A stretch of DNA of 64,000 nt from CAWGMT01 sp963823675 (GTDB lineage: Bacteria > Planctomycetota > Planctomycetia > Isosphaerales > Isosphaeraceae), in the NCBI GenBank assembly GCA_963823675.1, contig CAWGMT010000008.1:620001-684000 (forward strand), in the 5' to 3' direction. How positions within the stretch are numbered: position 1 is the stretch's first letter; each line of letters starts with the position of its first letter. Positions 1 to 10,948 of this stretch are shown here, piece after piece. A program made the translations under genes and the position numbers. The notes under the pieces are model-generated. The model was not told the origin of the DNA and ran no database searches. It saw nothing but the letters and a program-made list of their open reading frames with translations.

Positions 1-320
1 GGCCGAATTCGCAGCTTGCCCAAGGGCAGGCTGAGATCGTCACAGATGACCAGGACATCGGAGAGTGCGAGCTTGTAAAACCGTACGACCTGGCCGACGG
101 AGCGCCCGCTCAAGTTCATGAATGTTTCAGGCTTGAGCAGAAGAACGCGGCGAAAGTCGATCTCGGCTTCCGCGAGCAACCCGTCAAACTTGCGGGAGAA
201 GGCCGCCCCGCGCCCGCCCCGCGCCAGACGATCGACCAGTTCGAAGCCGATGTTGTGCCGTGTCTCCTGGTACTTGGCGCCGGGATTTCCCAGTCCGACC
301 ACCAGTTTGATTGCTGCCAA
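1..320 (-). CDS. pth: Peptidyl-tRNA hydrolase (C-terminus beyond window)
   Basis: Pth cleaves the ester bond of peptidyl-tRNAs released early from ribosomes and so recycles tRNA in the cytoplasm. About 106 N-terminal residues are visible; the rest lies left of position 1. The family hallmarks are present: the VGLGNPG loop with the substrate-binding Asn (residue 12), RHNIG with the catalytic His (residue 22), the FMNLSG motif, and the ICDD stretch containing the catalytic Asp. No ATG is possible, because a TGA lies in frame 36 bases upstream. I chose the TTG whose product begins MAAIKLVVGLGNPG; a GGAG lies 8 bases before it. It lies downstream of rplY on the same strand, the usual bacterial arrangement. 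The identification is secure; the TTG start is likely. Confidence 0.93.
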   Translation of the reverse strand, partial: MAAIKLVVGLGNPGAKYQETRHNIGFELVDRLARGGRGAAFSRKFDGLLAEAEIDFRRVLLLKPETFMNLSGRSVGQVVRFYKLALSDVLVICDDLSLPLGKLRIR

Positions 321-416
321 CGCCGCGGCTCCGGGCTGATTGCTCCGGGCTTGTCGTCACCATGGCATTCGATCAGGGCCGCGGCCAGCACGGAGCAATG
401 AGCACCACGATCCCAC

Positions 417-1073
417 TCAATCTTCCTTCTCTTTTTCCTTTCGCTCGGGCTTGATCACTTCGGGTTGGGTTGGAGTCTCGGCAGCCGCTTCGGCGGCTGG
501 CTCTTCCGTCGTGCCGCGAATCACGACGTGTGCGAGGAGCAAATCAGGATCAGCCCGAACCGTCACATCCGGGGGCAGAACCAGATCGCGCACATGGATC
601 CCTTCATCGACCTGCAGGTGGCTCACGTCGGCCTTGATCGACTCGGGTATGGCTCCAGCGCGACACCGGATACGCAGGGTGTGAACGAGGTGCTCCAGAA
701 CGCCGCCGCCCGCGATGCCGGCGGCGTGGCCGCGCAGCTCGAGCGACACTTCCGTATCGATCATCTCCTCGGCGCTGACCCGCGCAAAATCCAGATGGAG
801 AATCTCCTTGCCGAGATGGTCCCACTGCACGTCGCGGATCAACACCGTTTCGGTCTTCCCCCCCAGGTCCAGGTCGGCAAGGTGGCCTGGTTTTTTGATC
901 ATATTAAAGGCATCTTCACTCGTCAGAGTGATTGGCACGACTGCCTGCTTGTGCCCGTAGATGACGGCGGGGACCAAGCCCCGCTTTCGGAGCCGGCGAA
1001 CCACGCGCGTGCCCGTGCCTTTATTCTTGCCGGGATCGCGAGGCTGGACCCCGATTTTCACTGCGCTCGACAT
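417..1073 (-). CDS. rplY: 50S ribosomal protein L25 (Ctc/TL5 form)
   Basis: This 218-residue protein binds 5S rRNA in the large ribosomal subunit. The N-terminal L25 domain (about residues 1-95) contains the typical RKRGLVPAVIYG segment. It is followed by the C-terminal beta domain of the long TL5/Ctc form, with a G-x-A-x-G-I-x-x-G-G-V-L-E type motif. The tail after about residue 190 is a low-complexity acidic and lysine-rich extension. The gene lies 96 bases before pth on the same strand, a widely conserved neighbourhood. No prs gene is present upstream, where it is often found. It is intact and has no credible competing interpretation. Confidence 0.95.
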   Translation of the reverse strand: MSSAVKIGVQPRDPGKNKGTGTRVVRRLRKRGLVPAVIYGHKQAVVPITLTSEDAFNMIKKPGHLADLDLGGKTETVLIRDVQWDHLGKEILHLDFARVSAEEMIDTEVSLELRGHAAGIAGGGVLEHLVHTLRIRCRAGAIPESIKADVSHLQVDEGIHVRDLVLPPDVTVRADPDLLLAHVVIRGTTEEPAAEAAAETPTQPEVIKPERKEKEKED

Positions 1074-1535
1074 CGGTCACTCACCTTGCCTGGAACGGCC
1101 GCCGACCCAGTTCCCTGACGCCGGGGCGCTGAACTCACACCATGCCTCCTCGGCACACGGGCATGGAGGCGACCATGACGCTTCGCCAGATTTCGGGACT
1201 TCTGAGCTCCGCTCTCAATCATCTTGCACAATTCCGGGAGGGCGAGCCTCCCGGCGAGCCATTCTCGAAGGCGGCACGGACGGAGCCTCGCCCCCCCAGG
1301 ATCACGCAAGCCCATTCAGGGCAAAACGCAAACGTCCCAGTCGGTGGCGGGAAGCGATTATTATCTTGTTCCCGTCGGATTTGTTCAAGACCCCTCGGGC
1401 GCGCTTCGGTGCGCGGTCCGAGTTCTGGGCAGGGATAGTCGGCCCGGCCCCGCGAACAGGGAAGAGTATCGCCGAGTGCACCGAGTCCTCGGGCTCGGGA
1501 GACCCGCGCCCAAAAATAGACACCGCTCCGCCGCG
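1074..1535. other. Intergenic region with hairpin-forming repeat
   Basis: No gene can be supported in this 462-base gap. At 1236-1252 there is a perfect 6-bp stem (GGGAGG/CCTCCC) with a 5-base loop. It is followed by GGCGAG...CTCGCC arms reaching about 1302. G/C-rich 'gagggcgagcctcccggcgagcc' type blocks of this kind look like a dispersed palindromic intergenic repeat. The region should also contain the promoter of the rplY-pth operon, but I could not pick one with confidence. Confidence 0.4.
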
Positions 1536-1799
1536 TCAGGCGCTGGCGCCGTCCGCCAGGGATTGCTCAGTCCGAATGAAGCTGAGCGAACGAACAGAAT
1601 CGGTCTTCATGGTATCGCAGACCAGCCCCGCGACCAGCCAGCGCAGGGGCACTTGCCTTGCCTGCGACTCCGTGCGCAGGTGGTTCAGTAGATCGACCGA
1701 CAACGTGACCTGAACCTGAGGTGCGGCGGCTAAATGCAGCCCGCGACTGCGACCGCTGAATCGACGTCGGCCCACGGATTCGCGATGAGCTTCGTTCAT
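1536..1799 (-). CDS. Small ribbon-helix-helix-like protein
   Basis: This 87-residue protein has a central pattern typical of ribbon-helix-helix (Arc/MetJ/CopG-like) DNA-binding domains: a beta strand VQVTLSVD, a helix DLLNHLRTESQARQ, then VPLRWLVAGLVCDTMK. The start was set at the ATG beginning MNEAHRES because a strong GGAGGG lies 7 bases before it; an upstream ATG would add six residues covering that site. No toxin partner lies next to it: the upstream gap is about 190 bases and the downstream neighbour is rplY. It may be a stand-alone regulator or an orphan antitoxin. The family call is by pattern only. Confidence 0.5.
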   Translation of the reverse strand: MNEAHRESVGRRRFSGRSRGLHLAAAPQVQVTLSVDLLNHLRTESQARQVPLRWLVAGLVCDTMKTDSVRSLSFIRTEQSLADGASA

Positions 1800-1985
1800 T
1801 CCCTGTCCCTCCAACATCGGATTCTCCAGGAAACTGCGCCGGGAAACAATTCTCCCGGATCCTGACTGGCAAGTGAAGCACGCATGCTTGCGTACATTGT
1901 GGCATCCTATCCAACTCTACGTTACGATTCGTACTTCGAGCCGTGACTCGGTTTTTTGATCTTCCAATTCCCGAGCGAGCGCGGG

Positions 1986-2897
1986 TCAGCTTGCAACGAC
2001 GACACTGCCGTGGAGCACCGCGTTCTCGAAAACCAGCGCCGAGGCGTGCGTCTCCGGATCGGCATCGGAGCGGTACTCCTGTCCCTCGCCGACGGCGGGG
2101 GCAGGCTCCCAGGCGACGCCCCGCAGCCGGTCCAAGAGGCCCTGGACGTCGGCCGGCTCGGCGACCGCCTCCGATTGCGGCGCCTCCAAGGCGTCCATGA
2201 CCACTCCGGTGAGCAGCCGATTCCAGACCTTTCCGCAGGTCGAGGGCTTGTCGAAGAGGTCGAGGGCGACGACTTTTTTTCCCACGGCCACGGCAACACC
2301 GGTCGCCCCTTCGACATACTTGAGGCGATCCCGGAACTCGGCCAGCCGCTCTTGATAGGTCTCGTACGTGTCCGCCATCGCGCCCGTATCGGAGGAGGTG
2401 CCCAGGGAGTCCATCTGGCGGCTGACTTCGCCCCAGACCGCCATCTGATCGGAGGAATGCCCGGAACCCGATTTCAAGGAGTGCGAGACCGATGCCTTGA
2501 GGTAATGCCGCAACTTCGACGACGAGTGCGAGCCGCCCGAGGCAAACTGTCGCGAGCGGTACCGCCAGCGGCCCTGCTCGACACAACTGACCGGGATCGG
2601 CGTCTTGCTGTGGGCGGCGATCAAGACCGAGGTGTTGAGAACCCGGTTCTGTTTGGCCCCCCGCAGTTCCTCTCCTTCGAGGAAGAGCACGCGCGAGTCC
2701 CCCTGGTTGGTCACGAGGAGCTTCGGCACCGAGCCCCCCTCGCTCACCTCTTCCACGGTGAGCGACCCCGCCTCGATCGCCTCGTCGGAAAGGAGATAAT
2801 CGATACCGCCGCCCGGCTGCGAAAACAGGGGGAAGACGGCCAGTGCCTTGTGGCGAACGGGATCGCCGACACGGACATCGGGTAGCGCGGTGGACAT
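1986..2897 (-). CDS. ARPP-1 family domain protein
   Basis: This 303-residue protein matches the ARPP-1 domain family (ARG and Rhodanese-Phosphatase-superfamily-associated Protein). Characteristic stretches are the N-terminal RHKALAVFPLF, the LLSDEAIEAGSLTVEEVSE region, LFLEGEELRGAKQNRVLNTS and the IPVSCVEQGRWRY block. No catalytic activity is established for the family that I can name; it has been tied to ADP-ribosylation-related gene neighbourhoods. No macrodomain or ADP-ribosylglycohydrolase is visible beside it here. The ATG at 2897 was chosen because GAGGAGA lies just upstream and the ORF extension beyond it looks non-coding. It is probably cytoplasmic, with no signal peptide or membrane segment. 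Confidence 0.75.
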   Translation of the reverse strand: MSTALPDVRVGDPVRHKALAVFPLFSQPGGGIDYLLSDEAIEAGSLTVEEVSEGGSVPKLLVTNQGDSRVLFLEGEELRGAKQNRVLNTSVLIAAHSKTPIPVSCVEQGRWRYRSRQFASGGSHSSSKLRHYLKASVSHSLKSGSGHSSDQMAVWGEVSRQMDSLGTSSDTGAMADTYETYQERLAEFRDRLKYVEGATGVAVAVGKKVVALDLFDKPSTCGKVWNRLLTGVVMDALEAPQSEAVAEPADVQGLLDRLRGVAWEPAPAVGEGQEYRSDADPETHASALVFENAVLHGSVVVAS

Positions 2898-3172
2898 GGG
2901 ACTCTCCTCGATCGCAAAAGACCATATACCCTGGACACGTTGACCCCGGTGACGGTTCAGAGTCCAAGCAGCCTTCGAGACCCACGACGGGTCTCGGTGG
3001 GGCAGAACCGCCTGCCGCCTCATTGTCGCATGACGGTGTCAACTTCGCCAAGCCAGTGATGGGCCGATGCATAACTCGGCGGCGCCCGCCTTTAGTTGTC
3101 GTGCGGGAAGCGATAGACGGGATTCTCGGTGGCTCCCTCGCTACGGCGACGGGAGCTCTGGTCTCGCCTGTT

Positions 3173-6100
3173 TCAGGGCCACCAGCGCCCTACGTCACGG
3201 ATGGCAAAGTATGTCTCTGTTAAGGCCTCGGGACAATTGAGCGCAATTACCAATGGCACGAGAGAGGGTAACTCCGAAAGCAATTTCCTCCTGGCGAACG
3301 ATGCGAGCGAGCGGATTTTGGAGCACCACGATGAGCTGATCGAGTCCGGAGGCATGACATCGAGGGCAAGAATCGGACCATTAATGGCGGATGGCTTGTC
3401 TTTCCGCTTTTTTTCCTCATCCTTGTGAAACTGGACGTCCCTGAGCTCCCGAGTTGTTAGATCCCAGCGAGACAGAAGCGGTGCTAGGTCCGCAAGCGTC
3501 TTTGCCCGTTCTTGCGGATTGCCAATTGCCCTGGCCGACTTCAGAGATTCCTGGAGCAAACGCTTCCGCTCCGCCGATGGCAAACGACGGGCCATTGCTG
3601 CGATCACCCTCGTCCGGTAGGGGTGATCTGAACTGGCTTCAGCCTGACATGCGGCTTCCCGGACAGCGCTCAGCGGGAGGTGTGGAGCGAGGCTCGCTAG
3701 CGCAATGGCGCGGTATTCGCCGTCGCCGATGGTTTGAGTTGCCTCCAATTCCTCCCGTATTAGATCAAGCGTCATGATAGGGTAGAGCATGTCCATGGCA
3801 GTATCTCTTGACCAGGTTGTCGACTTCGCGACTCCAATGGCTTCCGCGAGAAAACGGCCGCCTTCCTGCGCGGTAAGAAGAGCCACCAGCCGCAATCGAG
3901 CGCCGTCCCCCGAGTCGCCCTCAGGGATCTTTGGGACCAGCAACAGTGCGTCCGCCGAACGGCTGAGGGCGATGAGGCGTCCTATAACTGCGGCGAGTTC
4001 GTCGGCTTGGCACCGTAAGTTCCATCTATCACGTCCCGCTTGCACACTCGGAAGAACATGGTTCAAGATGATCTGTTCGCCAAAATGGGGCACCGACTTC
4101 TTGATCGCTTCTGCGCGGTGCTCGGCACTTCGTATGGACCGTATGATCTCCCAAGCCATTAACTCCCGACCCGCCTTCGCGAAATAGGGCGCGATCGCCG
4201 CAAGATTGGCTTGGTCATAGAGTTGATATCGGCGTCGAACGGAACGTGCAAGTGAGAGCGCCTCCGAGAGAGCACGATCTGTTCGGGCTGGCGGGGCAAG
4301 CACAGCGTAGGCCGCCAGCACTCTCGCACGGCGTCCCTCGTCCTGGATGTATGCTGACGCAGTTAGCAATTGCTCAGAAAGCGACGCCGGCAAGTAGGTC
4401 GCCAACCATGTCAGCACTGCAGTTCGGTTTTCTTCGCTCGTGATCTGGCGAGCGGCCGTCAAGCCTTCGAGCAGGACCGAGTTGCGGTCCGGTTCTGTGA
4501 TCGCTAATGCAAGCCCGGCGAGCGCCCTGGCCCGATACCCGCGATTACCGATCCCTCTCGCCAACGCCAGCGCCACCTCGAGGAAAGGTGGGTCCAGCCG
4601 AGGGGCGATGCCGACGATAGCACTAGCGCGATCACCTTCCTCCTTGATAGACGACACACGCGCAAACGCGTCCCTCAGTCGCGACGGAGAGATGTGCCTC
4701 GACAGACCGATCAGCGCGCATGCAATGTCTTCGTCAATGTCAATCATGTCCGCGATCGAGAGAGCCTCGTCGGGGTACCCCAGTTCGGCCATGCGAGCCG
4801 CGAACGGTGCGAGAGTCTTCGCCCGATAAGAGGGTGACTGGATGGAATGCGTCAGAGCAATAGCCTCTGCCACCAGCGAAAGCGGAACGTAAGGCGCAAG
4901 TCCGATCAAGGTATGCGAACGAGCCGAGTCGTCGTGGAACGCCTTTACAGTCGATAACGCTTCGCGCAACAAGGATGTTGGAAGGTGCGGAGCGACACTG
5001 GCCAGTGCCGCTGCCCGGCGTGGCGCATTCGGGACCTGCTGGGCAGAGGCAAGCCCTTGCGAGGGTGGCCAAACTCCACGGCGCACGAGCTCTGCGAGGA
5101 GGCAGGGTCGAATGTTTCCAGCCAAACTGTTGAACGTTGATCGGATCAGCGCAAACCGGTACTGCAGCCCGAGGGCCACTGGATCGCGCGAGGTGGCGTA
5201 CAGCGTCTCGGCTAGTCTCCAGGCTCTCGCGACGTCTTCGAGGTACCCAGCCAACTGCCCCATGCGGTCCCTCGCCTGATACCAACCGTTGCGGCCCTCG
5301 GCGGTCTCTTCGCCAAGCAAGGCGAACAGTGCCTCCGCCGCTCCCGCCTGCTCGAAGTGCCACGCCAAGTGGGAGTGGATGTAGCTATCGTCTGATAAAG
5401 CATGCCAGGGGCGGCCTTCAAGTTGAGAGCGATAACGGTCGATCAGCATCCCGTTTGCCTGCTTTAGTGGAATTCCGAGAACGTATGGGTGCTTGGCGTC
5501 TGCCGAGGTCATTGGGTACGTCAGTAGCCGACGAGCCAGGTCATGGATTAAGTCGTGGAGCCGGTAGGTTGGAGTCCCATTTTCGCGCGGGACGCCAGCG
5601 AGTAATAGGGACTTCGAGCGAAAAAGGCGTAGGACGTCTCGGGCATCGCGCACGTCCTTGACTTCCCATATTGTCGCTGCCACATTTTCGTTGATCGACG
5701 CGTCCTCTTGCACAACCCCCAACCAGGCGAAACGACGCCGGCTCTCTTCGCTGAGACGGCGCAGACTCAGTTCAAATGACGCAATCAGGCTGAGCCGTCC
5801 CCGCTCGGCTTCGTCGCGAATATCTTCTGCGGTCGGAATGCTCAACGAGTCCAGTCGCGCGATCTCCGCGCTCAAGTCTGCCAAAAGTTCCTCCCATGCC
5901 ACGCCCTCTGAAATCAGGGCGGCTGCGATCTCTAGTGCAAGCGGGAGGTACCCGACGGTCAAGGCCAAGCGTGAGGCGTGACGCTGCTCTCTCCCGGAGA
6001 CCGGGCGACCGAGTTTGTTACAGAATAAGTTCATCACCTGTTCGTGCGTCATGACGTCGAGATCGTGGCGAGCGGCGGAGAGCGCTGACGCAATATGAGC

Positions 6101-7027
6101 CTCCCGAGTCGTAATCAGGATCCTGCACCGGGGCCCCCCAACGAGAAAGGGACGGACGTGGGTCGATTCCCATGCGTCATCCACAACCAGCAAAGCGTTC
6201 CGCTCGCGCAACAAGGTTCTTAGCTTCGCCGATGCCGCCTCGATTGTAAGCACTCGTGTGTCGGCCTCGTCGATAGAGCGGATGAGGTTGGATAGGAGTG
6301 AAAGCAGATCAGGCTGTTGCCCAAGCGTCGTCCAGTAAATACCGTCATCGAACTCTGAGCGAACTTCATCGTCGTGGCAAACAGCAGCGGCGAGAGTGGT
6401 CTTTCCGATCCCGGCGAGGCCGTGGATCGCGCTGACAACGAGCACACCCGCGTGGGAACTTGCAGAGAGCAAGTCTGCTTTTATTGCTTCGGTCGTCTCT
6501 TTGCGCTGAACATAGTGCGCGGGAAGCGGCGGGGCCTGAAAGACGGTGCTAGAATGGCAGCGCGGCAAGTAATGATCGAAAATCCAACGGTGAAGATCGG
6601 CCGTTAGCTTCGCAGCTAGTTCGTTCGGATCTCGAAAATCCGACGTCGAATGCCGGCTCCTCAATGCTTCCTTGAATTCTGCCAGATTCCGGACCTTAAC
6701 AGGATCCAATTCCCGTGAACCCTCTGCAATGTGCGCCTCATCCTTAAAATAAATGAAACACGGAAGGTCCCTTTCCCGAGCCATTTGATATTCATCCACG
6801 GTGATACCCGAGCCATACCGAGCGCCGATGATGCCAACATACACGTCACTTCTACGCACCTCTTCAAGTGACATACGCTGGGTCGTCTCGTCACGACTGC
6901 CGAAATACTCCATTCCGACGAGCTTTGTCTCGCGAAGTCTCTGCAAGGCCGCATCAACTGCTTCACGCTCGGGTCCAAGGTCCAACCAGGTCGAGCTGAC
7001 GAACGCGCGGATCGTGAAGGATCCCAT
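3173..7027 (-). CDS. STAND ATPase: DUF4062 - NB-ARC - helical repeats
   Basis: A 1,284-residue multidomain protein. Residues about 5-150 form a DUF4062 domain (FVSSTWLDLGPEREAVD, then VYVGIIGARYG), a fold related to TIR-like and nucleoside-processing effectors. Residues about 175-500 form an NB-ARC STAND ATPase: Walker A GLAGIGKTT (203-211), Walker B LLVVDDAW (279-286), sensor ILITTR (303-308), the GxP-like GYLPLALEI (359-367), and LHDLIHDLARRLL in the winged-helix part. The remaining ~700 residues are degenerate helical repeats with recurring RA..LA.LAP.L..S cores, the usual ligand-sensing arm. Such proteins oligomerise on ligand binding and switch on the N-terminal effector. The gene stands alone. 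Its GC content looks lower than its neighbours, which may indicate transfer. The architecture is clear; a phage-defence role is inferred. Confidence 0.88.
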   Translation of the reverse strand: MGSFTIRAFVSSTWLDLGPEREAVDAALQRLRETKLVGMEYFGSRDETTQRMSLEEVRRSDVYVGIIGARYGSGITVDEYQMARERDLPCFIYFKDEAHIAEGSRELDPVKVRNLAEFKEALRSRHSTSDFRDPNELAAKLTADLHRWIFDHYLPRCHSSTVFQAPPLPAHYVQRKETTEAIKADLLSASSHAGVLVVSAIHGLAGIGKTTLAAAVCHDDEVRSEFDDGIYWTTLGQQPDLLSLLSNLIRSIDEADTRVLTIEAASAKLRTLLRERNALLVVDDAWESTHVRPFLVGGPRCRILITTREAHIASALSAARHDLDVMTHEQVMNLFCNKLGRPVSGREQRHASRLALTVGYLPLALEIAAALISEGVAWEELLADLSAEIARLDSLSIPTAEDIRDEAERGRLSLIASFELSLRRLSEESRRRFAWLGVVQEDASINENVAATIWEVKDVRDARDVLRLFRSKSLLLAGVPRENGTPTYRLHDLIHDLARRLLTYPMTSADAKHPYVLGIPLKQANGMLIDRYRSQLEGRPWHALSDDSYIHSHLAWHFEQAGAAEALFALLGEETAEGRNGWYQARDRMGQLAGYLEDVARAWRLAETLYATSRDPVALGLQYRFALIRSTFNSLAGNIRPCLLAELVRRGVWPPSQGLASAQQVPNAPRRAAALASVAPHLPTSLLREALSTVKAFHDDSARSHTLIGLAPYVPLSLVAEAIALTHSIQSPSYRAKTLAPFAARMAELGYPDEALSIADMIDIDEDIACALIGLSRHISPSRLRDAFARVSSIKEEGDRASAIVGIAPRLDPPFLEVALALARGIGNRGYRARALAGLALAITEPDRNSVLLEGLTAARQITSEENRTAVLTWLATYLPASLSEQLLTASAYIQDEGRRARVLAAYAVLAPPARTDRALSEALSLARSVRRRYQLYDQANLAAIAPYFAKAGRELMAWEIIRSIRSAEHRAEAIKKSVPHFGEQIILNHVLPSVQAGRDRWNLRCQADELAAVIGRLIALSRSADALLLVPKIPEGDSGDGARLRLVALLTAQEGGRFLAEAIGVAKSTTWSRDTAMDMLYPIMTLDLIREELEATQTIGDGEYRAIALASLAPHLPLSAVREAACQAEASSDHPYRTRVIAAMARRLPSAERKRLLQESLKSARAIGNPQERAKTLADLAPLLSRWDLTTRELRDVQFHKDEEKKRKDKPSAINGPILALDVMPPDSISSSWCSKIRSLASFARRKLLSELPSLVPLVIALNCPEALTETYFAIRDVGRWWP

Positions 7028-7392
7028 AACAAGCCCTTAAACTCGTCAAGCGCCCGGCGAAGTATCACGCCGCAACCGGGACGCTGTATACCTGTAGTAA
7101 TCTCTCGCCACAGGCTAGTAATTGGGTCGCGCTGGCCCTTCATTATCCACGATTCGCTAGTCGTACGGAACCGGCCTCGATACTCTTCTCGCGATCGGAC
7201 CCCTGATCTCTGCCCACCCAATGTGTCGGTCCACCAACTGAACATTGATCACTGGGCTCGACTGGTCCACGCACAAGGGCATGGACATCGGCATCCGTCG
7301 CGGGTCCAATAGGAGCTAGCGGAGCACCGAGCGAGGCCAGGAGCGCCGACGTCGATGCTGATTCAGAAGATTCGGGCGCAGGAGATCGGTCA
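7028..7392. other. Divergent intergenic region
   Basis: This 365-base gap lies between the STAND ATPase (minus strand) and icd (plus strand). It must contain promoters for both. For icd, GGAG lies 8 bases before the ATG. For the ATPase, AAGGGC lies 5 bases before its ATG. I see no RNA gene or clear repeat. Short ORFs here give no recognisable protein. Confidence 0.5.
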
Positions 7393-8692
<1,300 letters not shown>

Positions 8693-8700
8693 GCTTAGAT

Positions 8701-10472
8701 GTGGATTCCTTCCGAACACCATCGGCTGGCCCAGCGCGCGGCGCCGCGATTCGCGCCGCCTACGGGGTTTACCAGGAGCAGTTTCAGGCGATCACCCGCC
8801 GCGCCAAGTCGCGGTTCGAGCAGCTCGACTGGCATGGCATGAACCAGGACGCCCTCGAGCGGCTCGAGCTCTACGGCCAGGTGATCACCGACATCGCGGC
8901 CGAGATCCGCGAGCTGCTCGACGGATCGGTCAAGGACCAGAAGTTGTGGGCCGTGATCAAGGCCATTTATTCCGGGCTCATTGCCGAGCGGACCGACATC
9001 GAGCTGGCCGAGACCTTCTTCAACTCGGTCACCCGGCGCATTTTCACCAGGGTCGGCGTCGATCCCAGGATCGAGTTCCTGTTCTCCGACTTCGATGCCC
9101 CGACACCGTCCGGCGAGCCGCCCTACCACGTCTACCGCTGCGACAACCGGCTGCCGGAAGTGATTCAAGAGATCCTGGCAGCGTGCTCGTTCTCGGTCCC
9201 CTTCGAAGATCTGCGCGCGATGCGAAGCGCGTCGTCGAGGCGATCGAGCGCGAGCGCGCGGCCAGCGGCCTGGCACAGCCGATCGACGCAGTCGACATGA
9301 TCCGATCCGTCTTCCATCGCAATCAGGGCGCTTATCTCGTCGGCCGGATTCGAACCGCCGACCAGGCCATTCCCCTGGCGCTGGCGATTCACAACGTCGA
9401 TGGCCGTCTTTTCGTCGATGCCGCGCTCTTGACCGCCGATGATGTCAGCGTCCTTTTCGGCTTCACCCGATCCTATTTTCATGTCGAGGTCGATCGACCG
9501 TGCGAGTTGATCGCGTTTCTCCACTCGATCATGCCGCGCAAACCGATCGCCGAGCTCTACATCGCGGTCGGATACAACAAGCACGGCAAGACGGAGCTGT
9601 TCCGCGACCTGATCCGGCACATCAACCGGTCCAGCGACCGGTTCGAGATCGCCCGCGGCGAGCGGGGCATGGTGATGATCGTGTTCACGCTTCCCTCGTT
9701 CGACGTCGTGTTCAAGGTCATCCGCGATACGTTCGCGTATCCCAAGACAACCACGCGCCGCCAGGTGATCGACCGCTATCAGCTCGTCTTCAAGCACGAT
9801 CGCGCCGGCCGGTTGGCCGACGTCCAGGAATTCGAGCATCTCGCCTTCGCGCGCGATCGGTTCTCCGACGACCTGCTCTCCGAATTGGCTGGCGCCGCGA
9901 CCGACACCGTGAGTATTGGCGACCGCACCGTCGACATCAAGCATCTGTACACCGAAAGACGCATGACGCCTTTGAACCTGTATCTCCGCGACGTCGGCAG
10001 TGCGAAGGCGCGCGAGGCCGTCATTGACTATGGCCAGGCTGTCAAGGACCTGGCCGCCACCAACATTTTTCCCGGCGACATGCTCTTGAAGAATTTCGGC
10101 GTCACGCGCCACGGCCGGGTCGTGTTCTACGATTACGACGAGCTCTGCCTGGTCACCGACTGCAACTTCCGCGACATGCCGCAACCGCGGGACTTCGACG
10201 AAGAAGTCGCGGCGGAGCCCTGGTTCCACGTGGCCCAAAACGATATCTTTCCCGAGGAGTTCCTCACCTTCATGGGTCTGGCAGGCGAGCTGCGCGATGT
10301 GTTCTTGAGGTTTCACCGCGAGCTGCTCACGGCGCAATTCTGGCGCGAGCTTCAGTCCCGCCATCGCGCCGGTGAATTGATCGACATCATTCCGTATCGC
10401 CACTGTCAGCGATTGACTCAACCTGCCGCACCGCCTCGAAGACCGCGACGGCCACGGCGTTCGCCAGGTTAA
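8701..10472 (+). CDS. aceK: Isocitrate dehydrogenase kinase/phosphatase (frameshifted)
   Basis: AceK reversibly phosphorylates isocitrate dehydrogenase and so directs isocitrate between the TCA cycle and the glyoxylate shunt. Recognisable parts are the N-terminal YQEQFQAITRRAKSRFEQ segment, FVDAALLTADDV, TELFRDLIRHI, the kinase core region FAYPKTTTRRQVIDRY, and the catalytic NIFPGDMLLKNFGV...VVFYDYDELC block. A base is missing near 9211 (DLxARDAKRVVEAIE). A second shift near 8740 is possible, because RLAQRAA in another frame fits the family N-terminus better. I used the GTG at 8701, just after icd. The family-like C-terminus ends near 10420; the extension to 10472 overlaps the convergent trmL. 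Identity is firm. Confidence 0.9.
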
Positions 10473-10914
10473 GGCTGCGCGCTTCGGGGCAGATCGTGAT
10501 ACGCAGGGCCCGTTCGGCGTACTCCGTCAACCAATGCCGCGGCAGGCCTCGCGTCTCGGGACCAAAAACCAGAGCGTCGCCCACCCGATAGCGGGCGCTG
10601 GTGTAAGACCGGGCGGCCTTGGTACTGAAGAGCCAGAGCCGCTCGCGACCCAGGGCCGATACGACTTCGTCGAAGTGTTCGACCACCTGGTAGTCGAGAT
10701 GTGGCCAGTAGTCCAGGGCGGCCCGGCGGAGGTGCCGGACATCGAGGTGAAAGCCAAGCGGACGCACCAGCCACAGCTTGGCGGCGACCGCCACGCAGGT
10801 ACGGCCGATCGCGCCGGTGTTGGCCGCGATTTCCGGCTCGACAAGAACCACGTGCAGGCGCGGTGGCGCCGGGATCGGGGTTCCACCAAGGTCGCAGGTT
10901 CTAGTGGACGACAT
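10387..10914 (-). CDS. trmL: tRNA (cytidine(34)-2'-O)-methyltransferase
   Basis: TrmL is a small SPOUT-class enzyme that 2'-O-methylates the wobble base of certain tRNA-Leu isoacceptors using S-adenosylmethionine. The 175-residue product shows all three SPOUT motifs: EPEIAANTGAIGRTCVA near the N-terminus, VFGPETRGLP, and the knot segment RSLNLANAVAVAVFEA. Length is typical of the family. The start at MSSTRTCDLGG gives a short leader before the core; an upstream extension overlaps the RND permease and is unlikely. It lies 34 bases after the second RND gene and may be read through from the efflux operon. Its 3' end overlaps aceK convergently. Confidence 0.9.
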   Translation of the reverse strand: MSSTRTCDLGGTPIPAPPRLHVVLVEPEIAANTGAIGRTCVAVAAKLWLVRPLGFHLDVRHLRRAALDYWPHLDYQVVEHFDEVVSALGRERLWLFSTKAARSYTSARYRVGDALVFGPETRGLPRHWLTEYAERALRITICPEARSLNLANAVAVAVFEAVRQVESIADSGDTE

Positions 10915-10948
10915 GCGGGGTTGTGTGAGGCTGGCCGTGGCGCTTGGT

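Noticed and set aside
1567..3072. A 501-residue minus-strand ORF
   Set aside because: It overlaps the ARPP-1 gene in another frame, is Arg/Gly/Pro-rich as expected for a shadow frame in GC-rich DNA, and shows no family features.
4740..5363. A 207-residue minus-strand ORF inside the STAND gene
   Set aside because: It is in another frame of the 1,284-residue ORF, which carries clear NB-ARC motifs and regular repeats.
9165..10421. A 418-residue minus-strand ORF antisense to aceK
   Set aside because: AceK motifs on the plus strand are decisive; the antisense frame is low in recognisable structure.
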